Made by a program: the position numbers and the translations under genes
Assembly (NCBI RefSeq): GCF_000614585.1
Contig: NZ_BAKX01000008.1
Location: 22,996 to 86,995, forward strand
DNA: 64,000 bases
Origin: Porphyromonas gingivicanis JCM 15907
GTDB taxonomy: Bacteria; Bacteroidota; Bacteroidia; Bacteroidales; Porphyromonadaceae
Reading direction: 5' to 3'
Shown: positions 1-8,037 of the stretch, piece by piece
How positions within the stretch are numbered: position 1 is the stretch's first letter
How the letters are laid out: every line of letters starts with the position of its first letter
The notes under the pieces: generated by a model
Databases searched by the model: none
Seen by the model: only the letters and a program-made list of their open reading frames with translations
What the model was told of the DNA's origin: nothing

Positions 1-60
1 CGCATTTGAGAAAAGAGTAATGCTTGGTTGTACCCAAAAGCTCTCTTTTCGACTAAAGCA

Positions 61-134
61 GGTCCTATAGCTCAGTTGGTTAGAGCACCTGACTCATAAT
101 CAGGGAGTCCTTGGTTCAAGCCCAAGTGGGACCA
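61..134 (+). tRNA. tRNA with CAT anticodon (tRNA-Ile2 or elongator tRNA-Met)
   Basis: A full cloverleaf can be drawn: 7-bp acceptor stem GGTCCTA/TGGGACC with one G-T pair, D-loop with AGTTGGTTAGA, anticodon loop CTCATAA, and T-arm CTTGG-TTCAAGC-CCAAG. CCA is not encoded in full. The anticodon is CAT, so it is either elongator Met or the Ile2 species whose C34 is modified to lysidine by TilS; identity elements do not let me decide by eye. It is not an initiator, since the first pair G-C is intact and the anticodon stem lacks the three G-C pairs. Confidence 0.93.
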
Positions 135-191
135 CACGAGTCTTTGTCTGTTGAATATTATATGCTACGTGCAAAGATAAGAACACAGAAA

Positions 192-229
192 ACGCCTCAA
201 GGTATTAAACCTTGAGGCGTTTTTCTTTT
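192..229 (+). terminator. Rho-independent terminator after the CAT tRNA
   Basis: A perfect 11-bp stem (ACGCCTCAAGG / CCTTGAGGCGT) with a 7-nt loop is followed by TTTTCTTTT. It lies 58 bp after the tRNA and faces the convergent YigZ gene, so it probably serves the tRNA transcript and may also stop the opposite one. Confidence 0.85.
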
Positions 230-248
230 GAAAAAGATGTTTTGCCTT

Positions 249-860
249 TTATTCTTTGAGACTTGCCTCTGCTCCGTAAATCGCATTGATTGTTTCAATC
301 AATCGCTGGCTACCACTTTTTCGCAAAGAGCAGTAGATAACGCTCTGTCCCTCGATAAAATCTTGTCCTGTAACCGTTGCTTCGTGCTGTTTGATGCGGT
401 GCATAATCTCACCCGTTAAAGAGGGGTTGAATTGTATGCAGATATTATCGTGCAGTAAGACCTCTTCCCGTTCGGCACTCTCTAATACTAATTTGGCTCC
501 CTCACGATAGGCTTCGATGAGTCCGCCTGTTCCTAATTTTACCCCACCGAAGTAGCGAACCACAGCTACTAAGACGTTGCTCAAGTCTGCCGAGACAATT
601 TGGCCATAGATAGGTCGCCCTGCTGTACCTGAGGGTTCGCCATCATCGTTGTGTCGGCTTTCTGCTCGCTCTACCCCTATGGCGTATGCCCAGCATACAT
701 GTGTGGCGTCGAAATACTCTTTTCGTAGGAGAGCTACGAAGTTCATAGCTTCTTCTGCCGACTTTACAGGGTAGGCAAGGGCTATAAATCGGCTACGTTG
801 TATGTTGTACTGTTGCTGGCACTCCTTTTTTATTGTCGTATAACTATCGAAAGAAGACAT
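249..860 (-). CDS. yigZ: IMPACT/YigZ family protein
   Basis: A 203-residue YigZ/IMPACT family protein. The family is widespread; the eukaryotic member (IMPACT/YIH1) inhibits the kinase GCN2, and the bacterial role is unsettled, possibly linked to ribosome or nucleic-acid binding. Visible family motifs are DATHVCWAY (about residues 51-59), NDDGEPSGTAGRPI (about 71-84) and VVRYFGGVKLGTGGL (about 101-115). The C-terminal third matches the DUF1949 ferredoxin-like domain by position. An upstream in-frame ATG exists at 926, but it would add an atypical segment running towards tRNA-His; the family start MSSF at 860 is preferred. The gene lies downstream of tRNA-His on the same strand and may share its promoter. 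Confidence 0.9.
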   Translation of the reverse strand: MSSFDSYTTIKKECQQQYNIQRSRFIALAYPVKSAEEAMNFVALLRKEYFDATHVCWAYAIGVERAESRHNDDGEPSGTAGRPIYGQIVSADLSNVLVAVVRYFGGVKLGTGGLIEAYREGAKLVLESAEREEVLLHDNICIQFNPSLTGEIMHRIKQHEATVTGQDFIEGQSVIYCSLRKSGSQRLIETINAIYGAEASLKE

Positions 861-937
861 AGAGTTTATAAATAAAAAAAGACCAGCTCTTGGAGTTTCC
901 CAAAAACCAGCCTTCAATCCAACCATTCAATATAAGG

Positions 938-1012
<75 letters not shown>

Positions 1013-1072
1013 ATCTATCGTATTTACCTCCAAGCATCTTTAACAGAAAGCCCTCTTTGGCAAAACGCACGG

Positions 1073-1080
1073 CAAAGGTA
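1073..1080 (-). promoter_or_regulatory. Promoter -7 element for tRNA-His
   Basis: TACCTTTG on the minus strand is a perfect match to the Bacteroidetes -7 consensus TAnnTTTG. It sits between the end of the O-antigen ligase-like gene and tRNA-His and reads toward the tRNA. The -33 box is not clear. Confidence 0.6.
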
Positions 1081-1133
1081 CAAAAAGTTTTCTATTGCAC
1101 AAGAGTTTTTACACTTTTCGCACACCATTTTGA

Positions 1134-2612
1134 TTAAAGAGAGGCTTGTTTAGCCCTCTTTTCTTGAGTGGTTGTTGGAGAGAGGGCATAGAGTGTAATA
1201 CTCAAAAGTAGAAGCATGGCGATGAGGTATTCCGAAAGAAAGACCACCAAGTCGATAACCATGATAAGAGTAAAGAGTAGTATCAAGAGAAGTGCCCCAC
1301 CATTTCTCTGTCGGTAACTTTCGATGCTGTAACTGATTAGTATAAAGGTTATGAGTAAGGCACTGCAAAGTCCCCCCTCCAACAGCGATTGGATGAATTG
1401 ATTGTGAAAGTGTGCCGAGTGCTCTGCTCCATAGAAGAAGGGGTAGATGAGTGCTTCGGAAGAGCCTAACCCATACCCGTTAAGCAGGTTGGTTCCCAAA
1501 TAATTGCGCGCTATTTGTAGCAAGTGCAGTCGGTGTGTGTCGATGAAAAAGTTGAGCGTATCAGGGTAAAAGTAGACTACAACGCCCCCAATGAGTAGCA
1601 AGGCTACCACTACAGAGCCCATTACTCGTTTATACCCCCAGCTGTTTTGCCTCTTGGCAATAAGAATAAGGGATATAAAGAGGTAGAAGAGCATCAACGT
1701 ACGGCTTTGATGTATAAACGAATAGCTAATAGCCGCCAGCGAAACGAGTGAGATAATCTCTAAAGAGCCTCTTTCTCTCCCCTTGAAAACATGTTCACTA
1801 ATAAAGTAAAGGATAGGAGCAAGGAATACAAACCCGATATAGGTGTAGTGGTTGAATCCCATTAGAGAGAGCATAAAGCCTGGGCTAAGCGAAGTCCCGT
1901 TAAGAGAAAAGTAGCCTTTGTCGAAAGAGAAAGCTACCCAAAGAGGGTTTTCGATACTGAGGCAAACCCAGCCGTAGATGAGCAACTGGCTAAGCAGATA
2001 TAGGTAACTGATCTGTAAGGCATATTTCATAAACCGACGGGCTACATCCGCAGAGGGTGGAGCGATGCCTATTAGTAGAGGTATAATAGCTATCCAAGCC
2101 TCCTTTTGCCAATAGAAAAAAGAGCGTGCGAGATTGTCGCTCCAGAGCAGAGTGAGTGCTTCGTAAGCTACATAGGCTACTGTGGCAAAGAGAAATAACC
2201 GAGGTCGGAAGAGCCCCTTCTCTCCACTGCGGAAGTAACGAACGCTACCCAAGAGAGCACCCAATATAAAGCAGATGAGGATACCCAAGTGGCTATTGAC
2301 CACACCGAAGAGTAGGTTGGCATATCCCAATCCCCAAAAGAGGACTGTACCCTCTTCGTACAGTGTAGCACCCTCTTGTAGTCTTTTCGGCACCCCTCGT
2401 AAGAACTGGTACAGGATTACTACGCCTCCCAAGGAGATGAATATCCAAAAAGGAGGAGCAAGATGGCTTATATCAAGGTGGTCAGAGGTAATTTGCTCTC
2501 CAAAGAGTGAGGGGAAAAGGAGGGTAAATAGTCCGCCTCCGAAAAGGAAGAAGAGAGGAAGCAGACGGAAGTAAAGAGGGTAAGAGTCGAATAATTTTTC
2601 AAATAGTTTCAT
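1134..2612 (-). CDS. O-antigen ligase/polymerase-like membrane protein (Wzy_C superfamily)
   Basis: A 492-residue polytopic inner-membrane protein with roughly eleven to twelve hydrophobic segments. Near residues 397-413 there is a His-containing periplasmic segment, HSAHFHNQFIQSLLEGG, which resembles the H...HN..L..L...GG motif of WaaL/Wzy_C proteins that transfer or polymerise undecaprenyl-linked O-antigen. It could be the ligase WaaL or the polymerase Wzy; these are hard to separate by sequence. Its start overlaps the end of the lipid A acyltransferase gene by 14 bp, so the two are translationally coupled. wbpE and wbpD upstream on the same strand fit an envelope-polysaccharide role. Confidence 0.82.
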   Translation of the reverse strand: MKLFEKLFDSYPLYFRLLPLFFLFGGGLFTLLFPSLFGEQITSDHLDISHLAPPFWIFISLGGVVILYQFLRGVPKRLQEGATLYEEGTVLFWGLGYANLLFGVVNSHLGILICFILGALLGSVRYFRSGEKGLFRPRLFLFATVAYVAYEALTLLWSDNLARSFFYWQKEAWIAIIPLLIGIAPPSADVARRFMKYALQISYLYLLSQLLIYGWVCLSIENPLWVAFSFDKGYFSLNGTSLSPGFMLSLMGFNHYTYIGFVFLAPILYFISEHVFKGRERGSLEIISLVSLAAISYSFIHQSRTLMLFYLFISLILIAKRQNSWGYKRVMGSVVVALLLIGGVVVYFYPDTLNFFIDTHRLHLLQIARNYLGTNLLNGYGLGSSEALIYPFFYGAEHSAHFHNQFIQSLLEGGLCSALLITFILISYSIESYRQRNGGALLLILLFTLIMVIDLVVFLSEYLIAMLLLLSITLYALSPTTTQEKRAKQASL

Positions 2613-3551
2613 CTTGGATAAGGTGGGGGGCTAAGGTGGAAGAGAGTGTGATGCGAGATACATCTTGAGGGCGTATGCGCCATCGGTTATGGCTCCAGAG
2701 CCAAGCATAGGGTTGCCGACGGATATTTTCCTCTAAAAGATGTGCATAACGCTCCACTAAGGCAAAGGCTTTTCCTGTGCAGGCTGTGCCGATAGTAGGC
2801 GCAGGTGTCCAGTCCAGTGAAAACGACTGTCGCTTACGATGTCCATATAGACAATGGGTAGATTCATTTTGCGAGCTAGGGTTTCCCATCCTACGATAAA
2901 AGTGGTGGGTTGGTTCAAGAAGAGTGTCCCATAGCGCGCTGCCTCAGCAAAGGGGCATTGGTCTGCAAGGAATGCCACGATGGCAGTGTCTTTGCTCGCC
3001 GATGCTTCTCTTTCGAAGAGTACTTTGGCTGTTTGGCGCATTTCGATGCAGGTAGCTCCATGCTTCTGTCGAAGTGCTATCATCAAGCGGTCAAAGTAGG
3101 GATTGGATAATTGCTTGTAGATGTTGGCGTTGGAAAATCCTTTCTCTTGGATAATATAGGGAACACCTGTGAAAACCTCCCAGTTGCCAATGTGTCCCAT
3201 TGTGAGGATTATCGTTTTATGACCTTCTTGTCGTAGCTTTTCTATTAGTTCTACATTGGCAAGGGCGACATGTTGTTTTAGTTTACGTTCCGAAAGACGA
3301 GGTATCTTAAAGCTCCAAAGCAATGTGTCGGTAAGGTGCAGGTAGTAGTGTTTTCCTATCTTTTTGCGCTCTGTATCGCTTAGTTCGGGAAAAGCTTTTC
3401 TAAGGTTCTCTTCTACCAATGTACGCCGGTAACCTATCCAGTGGTAGAGGATATAGGCAAAGAAGTGCGCCTTTATTTTCAAGAGCCAGCGTGGTAAGCT
3501 CCCCAAAAGAAAACAGGCGATGGAAAGAATAGTATAGAGATATGATTTCAC
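2599..3551 (-). CDS. Lipid A biosynthesis lauroyl/myristoyl acyltransferase (LpxL/HtrB family), frame broken
   Basis: This enzyme adds a secondary acyl chain to lipid A on the inner face of the inner membrane. There is an N-terminal hydrophobic anchor (residues 1-20), the motif IGYRRTLVEENLRKAFPE, the catalytic H-x4-E motif in GHIGNWE, and a C-terminal WLWSHNRWR that matches the family end. The C-terminal part (YAHLLEENIRR onward) is in another frame; one missing base near the A-run at 2770-2773 restores a protein of about 317 residues, the usual family length. The start is GTG at 3551, chosen because the family N-terminus begins there; the TACCTTTG promoter ends only 5 bp upstream, which suggests a leaderless mRNA. 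The break is probably a base-calling error. Confidence 0.85.
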
Positions 3552-3556
3552 GACCG

Positions 3557-3564
3557 CAAAGGTA
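3557..3564 (-). promoter_or_regulatory. Promoter -7 element for the lipid A acyltransferase-O-antigen ligase pair
   Basis: TACCTTTG on the minus strand is followed by five bases and then the GTG start codon. Transcription would start at or next to the start codon. No convincing TTTG -33 box is seen at the usual 19-bp distance. Confidence 0.5.
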
Positions 3565-3898
3565 CAAAATGAGACCGTTGTACCATCTTTTGGATTTTTT
3601 TCTTTGTAGATACTTGTCTAAAATGTCGAGCAATGCTCTTTCCATAAGAGGCTGAGTAGAGGGCTTTATTCCATAAAAAGTGAGGCGTGAGTATGTTGGG
3701 CGTAGAAGTTTTTGTGTGTAATTTTTAATTTTATTCTTCTGTGAAGCTGAGAGATTGGAGATTAACTCGGAGCATTTTTCTGTCGCCAAGGCCCGTGTAG
3801 AGTTTTCTTGTTTGTCCTTTTTTTGATACACAAGTCAATTATAAACTTCTCTCAAAGGGAAGTGTAGGGTAAGAAGGAAGCAATAGACTAGCCAGAGA
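3565..3898. other. Non-coding stretch between hemH and the lipid A acyltransferase gene
   Basis: I see no convincing gene here. A minus-strand open frame of 143 codons crosses the region but runs into the acyltransferase gene in another frame, lacks family resemblance and is Lys/Leu-rich, as expected by chance. There is no clear terminator for hemH. Confidence 0.5.
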
Positions 3899-4867
3899 CT
3901 ATGAAACGAGACTCTCCTCTGCTAGCTGAAAGTAGAGTGCTCTTGCCTCTTGTTTGCTGTTCAGGCAGGGGATTAGGTGCAGTTCCTCGCCTCCATGTGC
4001 GATATATTTAGCTCGAAGTTCCTCTCCTATATCAAGTAGGGTTTCCAAGCAATCTATGGCAAACCCAGGACAGATAACGCTCACTCGCTTATACCCTTTA
4101 TCAACCCATGTGTACATTTCTTTTTCGATAATGGGGTCTAACCAGCGATGCGGTTTAATAGAGGACTGGAAAAGCACCTCTTTCGCACTTTCAGGGGGTA
4201 GGGCATCAAAAAGCAGTTGAGCCGTTTCTTCGCATTGTTCTTTGTAGTCGAAGCCCTTTTCTACCCCTCTTTTCCAATGAGAAATGGGTATGCTGTGGAA
4301 AGAAGCTACATACAAATCGGACTTGGGGAGCGTTGCCGAAACGAGAGACTGCTGTAAAAGTCTGATGTAGGTAGGATGATTATAGTAGGGAGGAACAACT
4401 TTAAGGGGGATATGGGGCAAACGGTTGCGTAAAAGTTGTGGTATCTTTCCCAACGAAGCATAGTACGAACCGAACGTTTCGTGGGCAAAGAGGGGTAAAA
4501 GAATAATTTGTTCTACCTCGGATTCAGCTTCGATTTGGTTGACTAAACTGGAGATTTGCTCTCCTGAGTATTGCATGAAAGAGAGTATTCGCCATTGTTG
4601 ATTTTCTCTCTGCATCTCTTCTCTTAGTTCATCTACATAGAGCCGTAAAGGAAGTTGTCCTTGAAACCGAGTAGCAAGTTGCTGGTATCGAGCATGCGAA
4701 TCATTGAGCTTGCTTGGGATAATAATGCCTCGTGTTAGCAGATAGCGAAAAGGTTGAGGAACGGAAACAATGTTCTTGTCGCCTAAAAAGTTTTGGAGAT
4801 ACTTTTTTACCGACTGGCGAGAGGTGTCTTGAGGAGTGCCAATCGTACACAGGATGAGGACTTTCAT
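3899..4867 (-). CDS. hemH: Ferrochelatase
   Basis: A 322-residue ferrochelatase, which inserts Fe(II) into protoporphyrin IX. Family landmarks are an N-terminal ILCTIGTP, the metal-binding His in SFHSIP (about residues 191-196), and PGFAIDCLETLLDI near the C-terminus carrying the conserved Glu. The segment normally reading QSRFG is altered to FQSSIKPHRWL, but the overall order is kept. It follows wbpD by 21 bp on the same strand and may be co-transcribed with wbpE-wbpD. In a genus that takes up heme or porphyrins, HemH lets the cell make heme from imported protoporphyrin; the hmu operon lies 25 kb away. Confidence 0.92.
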   Translation of the reverse strand: MKVLILCTIGTPQDTSRQSVKKYLQNFLGDKNIVSVPQPFRYLLTRGIIIPSKLNDSHARYQQLATRFQGQLPLRLYVDELREEMQRENQQWRILSFMQYSGEQISSLVNQIEAESEVEQIILLPLFAHETFGSYYASLGKIPQLLRNRLPHIPLKVVPPYYNHPTYIRLLQQSLVSATLPKSDLYVASFHSIPISHWKRGVEKGFDYKEQCEETAQLLFDALPPESAKEVLFQSSIKPHRWLDPIIEKEMYTWVDKGYKRVSVICPGFAIDCLETLLDIGEELRAKYIAHGGEELHLIPCLNSKQEARALYFQLAEESLVS

Positions 4868-4888
4868 AAAGAGTGGTTGTGGAAGAGA

Positions 4889-5467
4889 TTATGGATGAGA
4901 GATAAGTCTGACTTGACCATTGATTAAACAATATTCCTCTCCCGTTGTAGGACAGATTGCTTTACCCTCTTCCGAAAAGATGAGACGCTCTCCAGCTCGG
5001 CTTACCCAACCTATGTGACGTGCAGGGTTGCCCACCACCAAAGCATAGTCGGGTACCTCTTGACAGACCACGCTACCTGCTCCCACGAGGGCGTAGGCTC
5101 CTACAGAATAACCACAAACAAGAGTCGCATTGGCTCCAATCGTGGCACCTCTTTTCAGAAGAGTGGGGCGGAATTCCTCTTTCCGCTCTATGCTAGCACG
5201 TGGATTGATTACGTTCGTAAACACAGCAGAGGGACCGATAAAAACTTCATCTTCGCACTCCACTCCCGTGTAGAGCGACACGTTGTTTTGTACCTTACAT
5301 CCACTCCCTAGCTTTACCCGAGGGGCTATGAAAACATTCTGACCTATAACACAATTGGCTCCGATGTGGCTTTCGCTCATAATGTGGCAGAAGTGCCAGA
5401 CTTTGCTTCCTTTGCCAATGCTTGCACCATCTTCGATAACGGCAGTTGGATGTGCGTAATAATCCAT
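4889..5467 (-). CDS. wbpD: UDP-2-acetamido-3-amino-2,3-dideoxyglucuronate N-acetyltransferase (WbpD/WlbB type)
   Basis: A 192-residue left-handed beta-helix acetyltransferase. It has hexapeptide repeats (IGKGSKVWHFCHI, IGANCVIGQNVFIA, and others) and the family ending VVGNPARHIGWVSRAGERL. The motif VWHFCHIM, with its conserved His, is typical of WbpD/WlbB, which acetylates the 3-amino group of UDP-GlcNAc3NA. It sits 2 bp after the matching aminotransferase gene, which strongly supports the pair. In P. gingivalis the Wbp pathway supplies a diacetylated glucuronic-acid-type sugar for anionic LPS, the anchor of T9SS cargo (recalled literature). A more general sugar acetyltransferase cannot be excluded. 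Confidence 0.85.
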   Translation of the reverse strand: MDYYAHPTAVIEDGASIGKGSKVWHFCHIMSESHIGANCVIGQNVFIAPRVKLGSGCKVQNNVSLYTGVECEDEVFIGPSAVFTNVINPRASIERKEEFRPTLLKRGATIGANATLVCGYSVGAYALVGAGSVVCQEVPDYALVVGNPARHIGWVSRAGERLIFSEEGKAICPTTGEEYCLINGQVRLISHP

Positions 5468-5469
5468 AC

Positions 5470-6597
5470 TTAAGAGAGATATTGTTTTATTAGGTCAATA
5501 ATTATATCCTGTGTTTTGTTCGATAGCTCTGAGTGAATTGGTAAAGACAGCACCCTTTGAGCTAAGAGGGTAGACCTTGACAAATCACTCCGAGGGCTGT
5601 GAGACGAGGCAAAAGCTTTTTGTGCGTGAAGGGGAAGTGGATAATAGATCATAGAGGGGATGCCTTGCTCTTGAAGCCACTGCTTTAACTCCTCTCTCCT
5701 CTCGTCGATTTGTAGCGTATATTGGTGGTAAACGTGCGTAGTATAGGCTCTCTCTTGAGGAGTAATAATACCTTCAATGCCTTGCAATCTCTCTGTATAG
5801 TATTGGGCGGCAGCGTAACGATGGCTATTGTATTCGTCCAAGTGAGGTAGTTTGCATCTCAGGATAGCGGCTTGGAGAGTATCTAATCGAGAGTTACAAC
5901 CGACTATTTCGTGATGGTATTTTATTCTTTGTCCATGGTTGGCAAGCATCTTTACGCGTTTGGCAAGTTCTCCATCCTGCGTAAATATCGCTCCGCCATC
6001 TCCGTAACATCCCAAGTTTTTAGAGGGGAAAAAGGAAGTACACCCCATAATGCCCATAGTTCCCGTGTATGCCTTTCTTCCATCGGAAAAAGTGTACACC
6101 GCTCCGATGGCCTGTGCATTATCTTCTATGACGAATAGGTCGTGGCGCTGGGCTATCAAGAGAATTTCCTCCATAGGAGCACTCTGACCGAAAAGATGGA
6201 CGGGGATGATGACCTTGGTGCGAGGTGTTATAATAGCCTCTATGGCGTTCGGGTCGATGGTGAATGTCTCTATATCTACATCTACCCATACAGGAGTGAG
6301 TCCTAATAGAGCAATAACTTCTGCGCTTGCCACGTAGGTAAAAGAGGGGACTATTACTTCGTCTCCACGCTGGAGTGGTAGTGCCATTAGGGCTATTTGT
6401 AAGGCATCTGTTCCGTTCGCACAGGGGATGACGTATTGGGAGCCTGTGTAGTGGGCCAACTCTTCGGCAAACAACTCTACATCTTTGCCATTTATGAAAT
6501 CTCCTCTTAGAAGAACGTTCTCTATGGCTTTGTCTATTTCAGGCTTAATCTTTTGGTATTGTCCCTTTAGATCGACCATTGCTGTTTTGAACTCCAT
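5470..6597 (-). CDS. wbpE: DegT/DnrJ/EryC1 PLP-dependent sugar aminotransferase (WbpE/WlbC type)
   Basis: A 375-residue sugar aminotransferase of the DegT family. The N-terminus MVDLKGQYQKIKPEID is typical of WbpE/WlbC. The PLP lysine lies in FFPSKNLGCYGDGGA; the cofactor-contacting segments CANGTDALQIAL and VIEDNAQAIGA are intact. WbpE converts UDP-3-keto-GlcNAcA to the 3-amino sugar with glutamate, and the next gene, 2 bp downstream, acetylates that product. Length is normal. A TATCTTTG promoter element lies 27 bp upstream of the start, so this is the first gene of a wbpE-wbpD-hemH unit. Confidence 0.9.
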   Translation of the reverse strand: MEFKTAMVDLKGQYQKIKPEIDKAIENVLLRGDFINGKDVELFAEELAHYTGSQYVIPCANGTDALQIALMALPLQRGDEVIVPSFTYVASAEVIALLGLTPVWVDVDIETFTIDPNAIEAIITPRTKVIIPVHLFGQSAPMEEILLIAQRHDLFVIEDNAQAIGAVYTFSDGRKAYTGTMGIMGCTSFFPSKNLGCYGDGGAIFTQDGELAKRVKMLANHGQRIKYHHEIVGCNSRLDTLQAAILRCKLPHLDEYNSHRYAAAQYYTERLQGIEGIITPQERAYTTHVYHQYTLQIDERREELKQWLQEQGIPSMIYYPLPLHAQKAFASSHSPRSDLSRSTLLAQRVLSLPIHSELSNKTQDIIIDLIKQYLS

Positions 6598-6623
6598 TAT
6601 GGTATGCTTGTTAAACTGTCTAA

Positions 6624-6631
6624 CAAAGATA
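6624..6631 (-). promoter_or_regulatory. Promoter -7 element for wbpE-wbpD(-hemH)
   Basis: TATCTTTG on the minus strand fits TAnnTTTG exactly and lies 27 bp upstream of the wbpE start. Confidence 0.5.
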
Positions 6632-6960
6632 CTCAGTTAGCGCAATTATACTTGACATTTGCTTCGAAATGGCTTTTGATACTATTGTATAATGCCGCCT
6701 TTATTCTGTTATTTTCGACATTTTGATTCGGTTATCTCTTTGTGTATTCCGTATTCCAGACTTCCTCCTCTTACTGTATTTCCCTCCTCTCTAAAATCTC
6801 ATAAAATCTTGTATTGTCCTTTTGAGGTGTATCATGTAGAGGTCTCTTTAGGGGAGTTGGAGTAATGTCTATATTATAGCTTTTCTGTCAAAGCTTCAGC
6901 GTAGAGTATGTTACTCTCTCTAAGAAAAGGTAGTCTGATATGCTCTAAGAATAAGGAGAT
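6632..6960. other. Non-coding stretch upstream of wbpE
   Basis: No open frame of useful length, tRNA or repeat array is visible. The sequence is AT-rich and ends at the terminator of the tRNA-Tyr/Gly/Leu cluster. Confidence 0.5.
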
Positions 6961-6999
6961 AAATAAAAAAGTCTCTCCTCAGTCATGCTGAGAAGAGAC
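6961..6999 (-). terminator. Terminator of the tRNA-Tyr/Gly/Leu cluster
   Basis: On the minus strand a 12-bp stem (GTCTCTTCTCAG / CTGAGGAGAGAC, one mismatch) is followed by a run of T residues (AAATAAAAAA on the plus strand, 6961-6970). It lies just past tRNA-Leu. Confidence 0.85.
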
Positions 7000-7013
7000 T
7001 TTATGCCTCTAAG

Positions 7014-7096
7014 TGCCGAAGCGGGACTTGAACCCGCACGGCTGCAATAGCCAAAGGATTTTAAGTCCTTCGTGTCTACCATTCCACCATCCGGGC
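7014..7096 (-). tRNA. tRNA-Leu (TAA), acceptor stem one base short
   Basis: The anticodon loop CTTAAAA gives TAA, and there is a long variable arm typical of class II tRNA-Leu; the T-arm is GCGGG-TTCAAGT-CCCGC. The 5' acceptor strand is GCCCGGA but the 3' strand reads TTCGGC, one G short of TTCGGGC. A missing base at 7016-7017 (CC for CCC on the plus strand) would restore full pairing. This matches the other three-base-run deletions in the window and is probably a base-calling error. Confidence 0.9.
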
Positions 7097-7121
7097 CTCA
7101 AAGAAGATTATCTAACAGAAA

Positions 7122-7161
7122 AGGAAAGAAGATATCAACCCCTTTTGATATTTCCTTTCCT
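7122..7161 (-). other. Long inverted repeat between tRNA-Gly and tRNA-Leu
   Basis: Arms of 17 bp (7122-7138 and 7145-7161) pair at 15 of 17 positions around a 6-nt loop. There is no T-run, so it is unlikely to be a terminator; a processing hairpin in the tRNA precursor is a reasonable guess. Confidence 0.55.
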
Positions 7162-7172
7162 ATTAGACTTAG

Positions 7173-7245
7173 AGCGGAAGACGGGGCTCAAACCCGCGAC
7201 CCTCAGCTTGGAAGGCTGATGCTCTATCGACTGAGCTACTTCCGC
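7173..7245 (-). tRNA. tRNA-Gly (TCC)
   Basis: The acceptor GCGGAAG pairs with CTTCCGC, the anticodon loop CTTCCAA gives TCC, and the T-arm is CGGGG/CGCGGG-like with TTTGAGC loop. It is the middle tRNA of a Tyr-Gly-Leu cluster. Confidence 0.95.
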
Positions 7246-7286
7246 AAGCATTCGCTAATGCAAGGTGTCTCTGAAGAAGTATCGAG

Positions 7287-7369
7287 TGGGCAGTGATGGA
7301 TTCGAACCACCGAAGGCGTAAGCCAGCTGAGTTACAGTCAGCCCCATTTGGCCACTCTGGTAACTGCCC
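7287..7369 (-). tRNA. tRNA-Tyr (GTA)
   Basis: The acceptor GGGCAGT pairs with ACTGCCC, the anticodon loop CTGTAAC gives GTA, and a long variable arm (class II) is present. It is the first tRNA after the promoter at 7400-7407. Confidence 0.95.
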
Positions 7370-7399
7370 TTATTATTGACTTCCTTTTGAAACCGATTG

Positions 7400-7407
7400 C
7401 AAAGGTA
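7400..7407 (-). promoter_or_regulatory. Promoter -7 element for the tRNA-Tyr/Gly/Leu cluster
   Basis: TACCTTTG on the minus strand lies 31 bp upstream of tRNA-Tyr and just after the ribH stop codon. Confidence 0.6.
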
Positions 7408-7411
7408 ATAA

Positions 7412-7912
7412 CTAATTATGAATTTCGCAAGAGGTATCAATCATTTTTAGTGCTGTAATTGCTGCTTCTGCCCCTTTGTTGCCTAATTTGCCCCCTGCAC
7501 GGTCTTCAGCTTGTTGCAGGTTCTCAGTAGTAACAAGGCCAAAAATAACTGGAGATGAGGCGTTTCTATTTAGTGCTGTAATTCCATAGGTTACTCCCTC
7601 ACAAATGTGGTCATAGTGAGATGTATCTCCTCGAATGACACAGCCTAATACGATAATGGCATCATAATATACCTCTGTTTGTAGAAAAGCAGCTGCGGCA
7701 TAGGTTAATTCGAAAGCTCCGGGTACGTGTACGACCTTTATTTGTTCTTTTGTAACTCCAGATTTTTGTAATACTTCGACCGCTCCTTCCAAAAGTTTAT
7801 GAGTGATATTGCTATTCCAATCTGCTACAGCGATAGCAATCTCGATATCTCTGGAGGGGATATGTTGAAGTCTATAACAATCTTCAGATGAGTTTTGTAA
7901 AATACTTGACAT
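7412..7912 (-). CDS. ribH: 6,7-dimethyl-8-ribityllumazine synthase
   Basis: A 166-residue lumazine synthase, the penultimate enzyme of riboflavin biosynthesis; it condenses ribityl-aminouracil with dihydroxybutanone phosphate. Motifs seen: VPGAFELTYAA, VLGCVIRGDTSHYDHICEGVTYG with the catalytic His, FGLVTTENLQQAEDRAGGK. It follows the TPR-protein gene by 122 bp on the same strand. Flavin supply is relevant to the NQR and CobN/ferredoxin systems in the window. Confidence 0.97.
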   Translation of the reverse strand: MSSILQNSSEDCYRLQHIPSRDIEIAIAVADWNSNITHKLLEGAVEVLQKSGVTKEQIKVVHVPGAFELTYAAAAFLQTEVYYDAIIVLGCVIRGDTSHYDHICEGVTYGITALNRNASSPVIFGLVTTENLQQAEDRAGGKLGNKGAEAAITALKMIDTSCEIHN

Positions 7913-8037
7913 ATAAATGTTCTTATTGAAGGTTTAGAAAAAGAGGGGAAAAGAAGACTTGTAGCCCTTTTCCCCTACTATATTTTTAAATGGAAATAGG
8001 TGATACTGCTCTATTCCAATTACTCAAAGATATACTC

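Noticed and set aside
172..179. TATCTTTG promoter element on the minus strand after the CAT tRNA
   Set aside because: It would read into the tRNA on its opposite strand with no gene to serve, and an 8-bp degenerate motif is expected by chance.
3400..3831. 143-codon minus-strand frame upstream of the lipid A acyltransferase
   Set aside because: It overlaps the acyltransferase N-terminus in another frame, holds the TACCTTTG promoter, and its Lys/Leu-rich sequence resembles no family.
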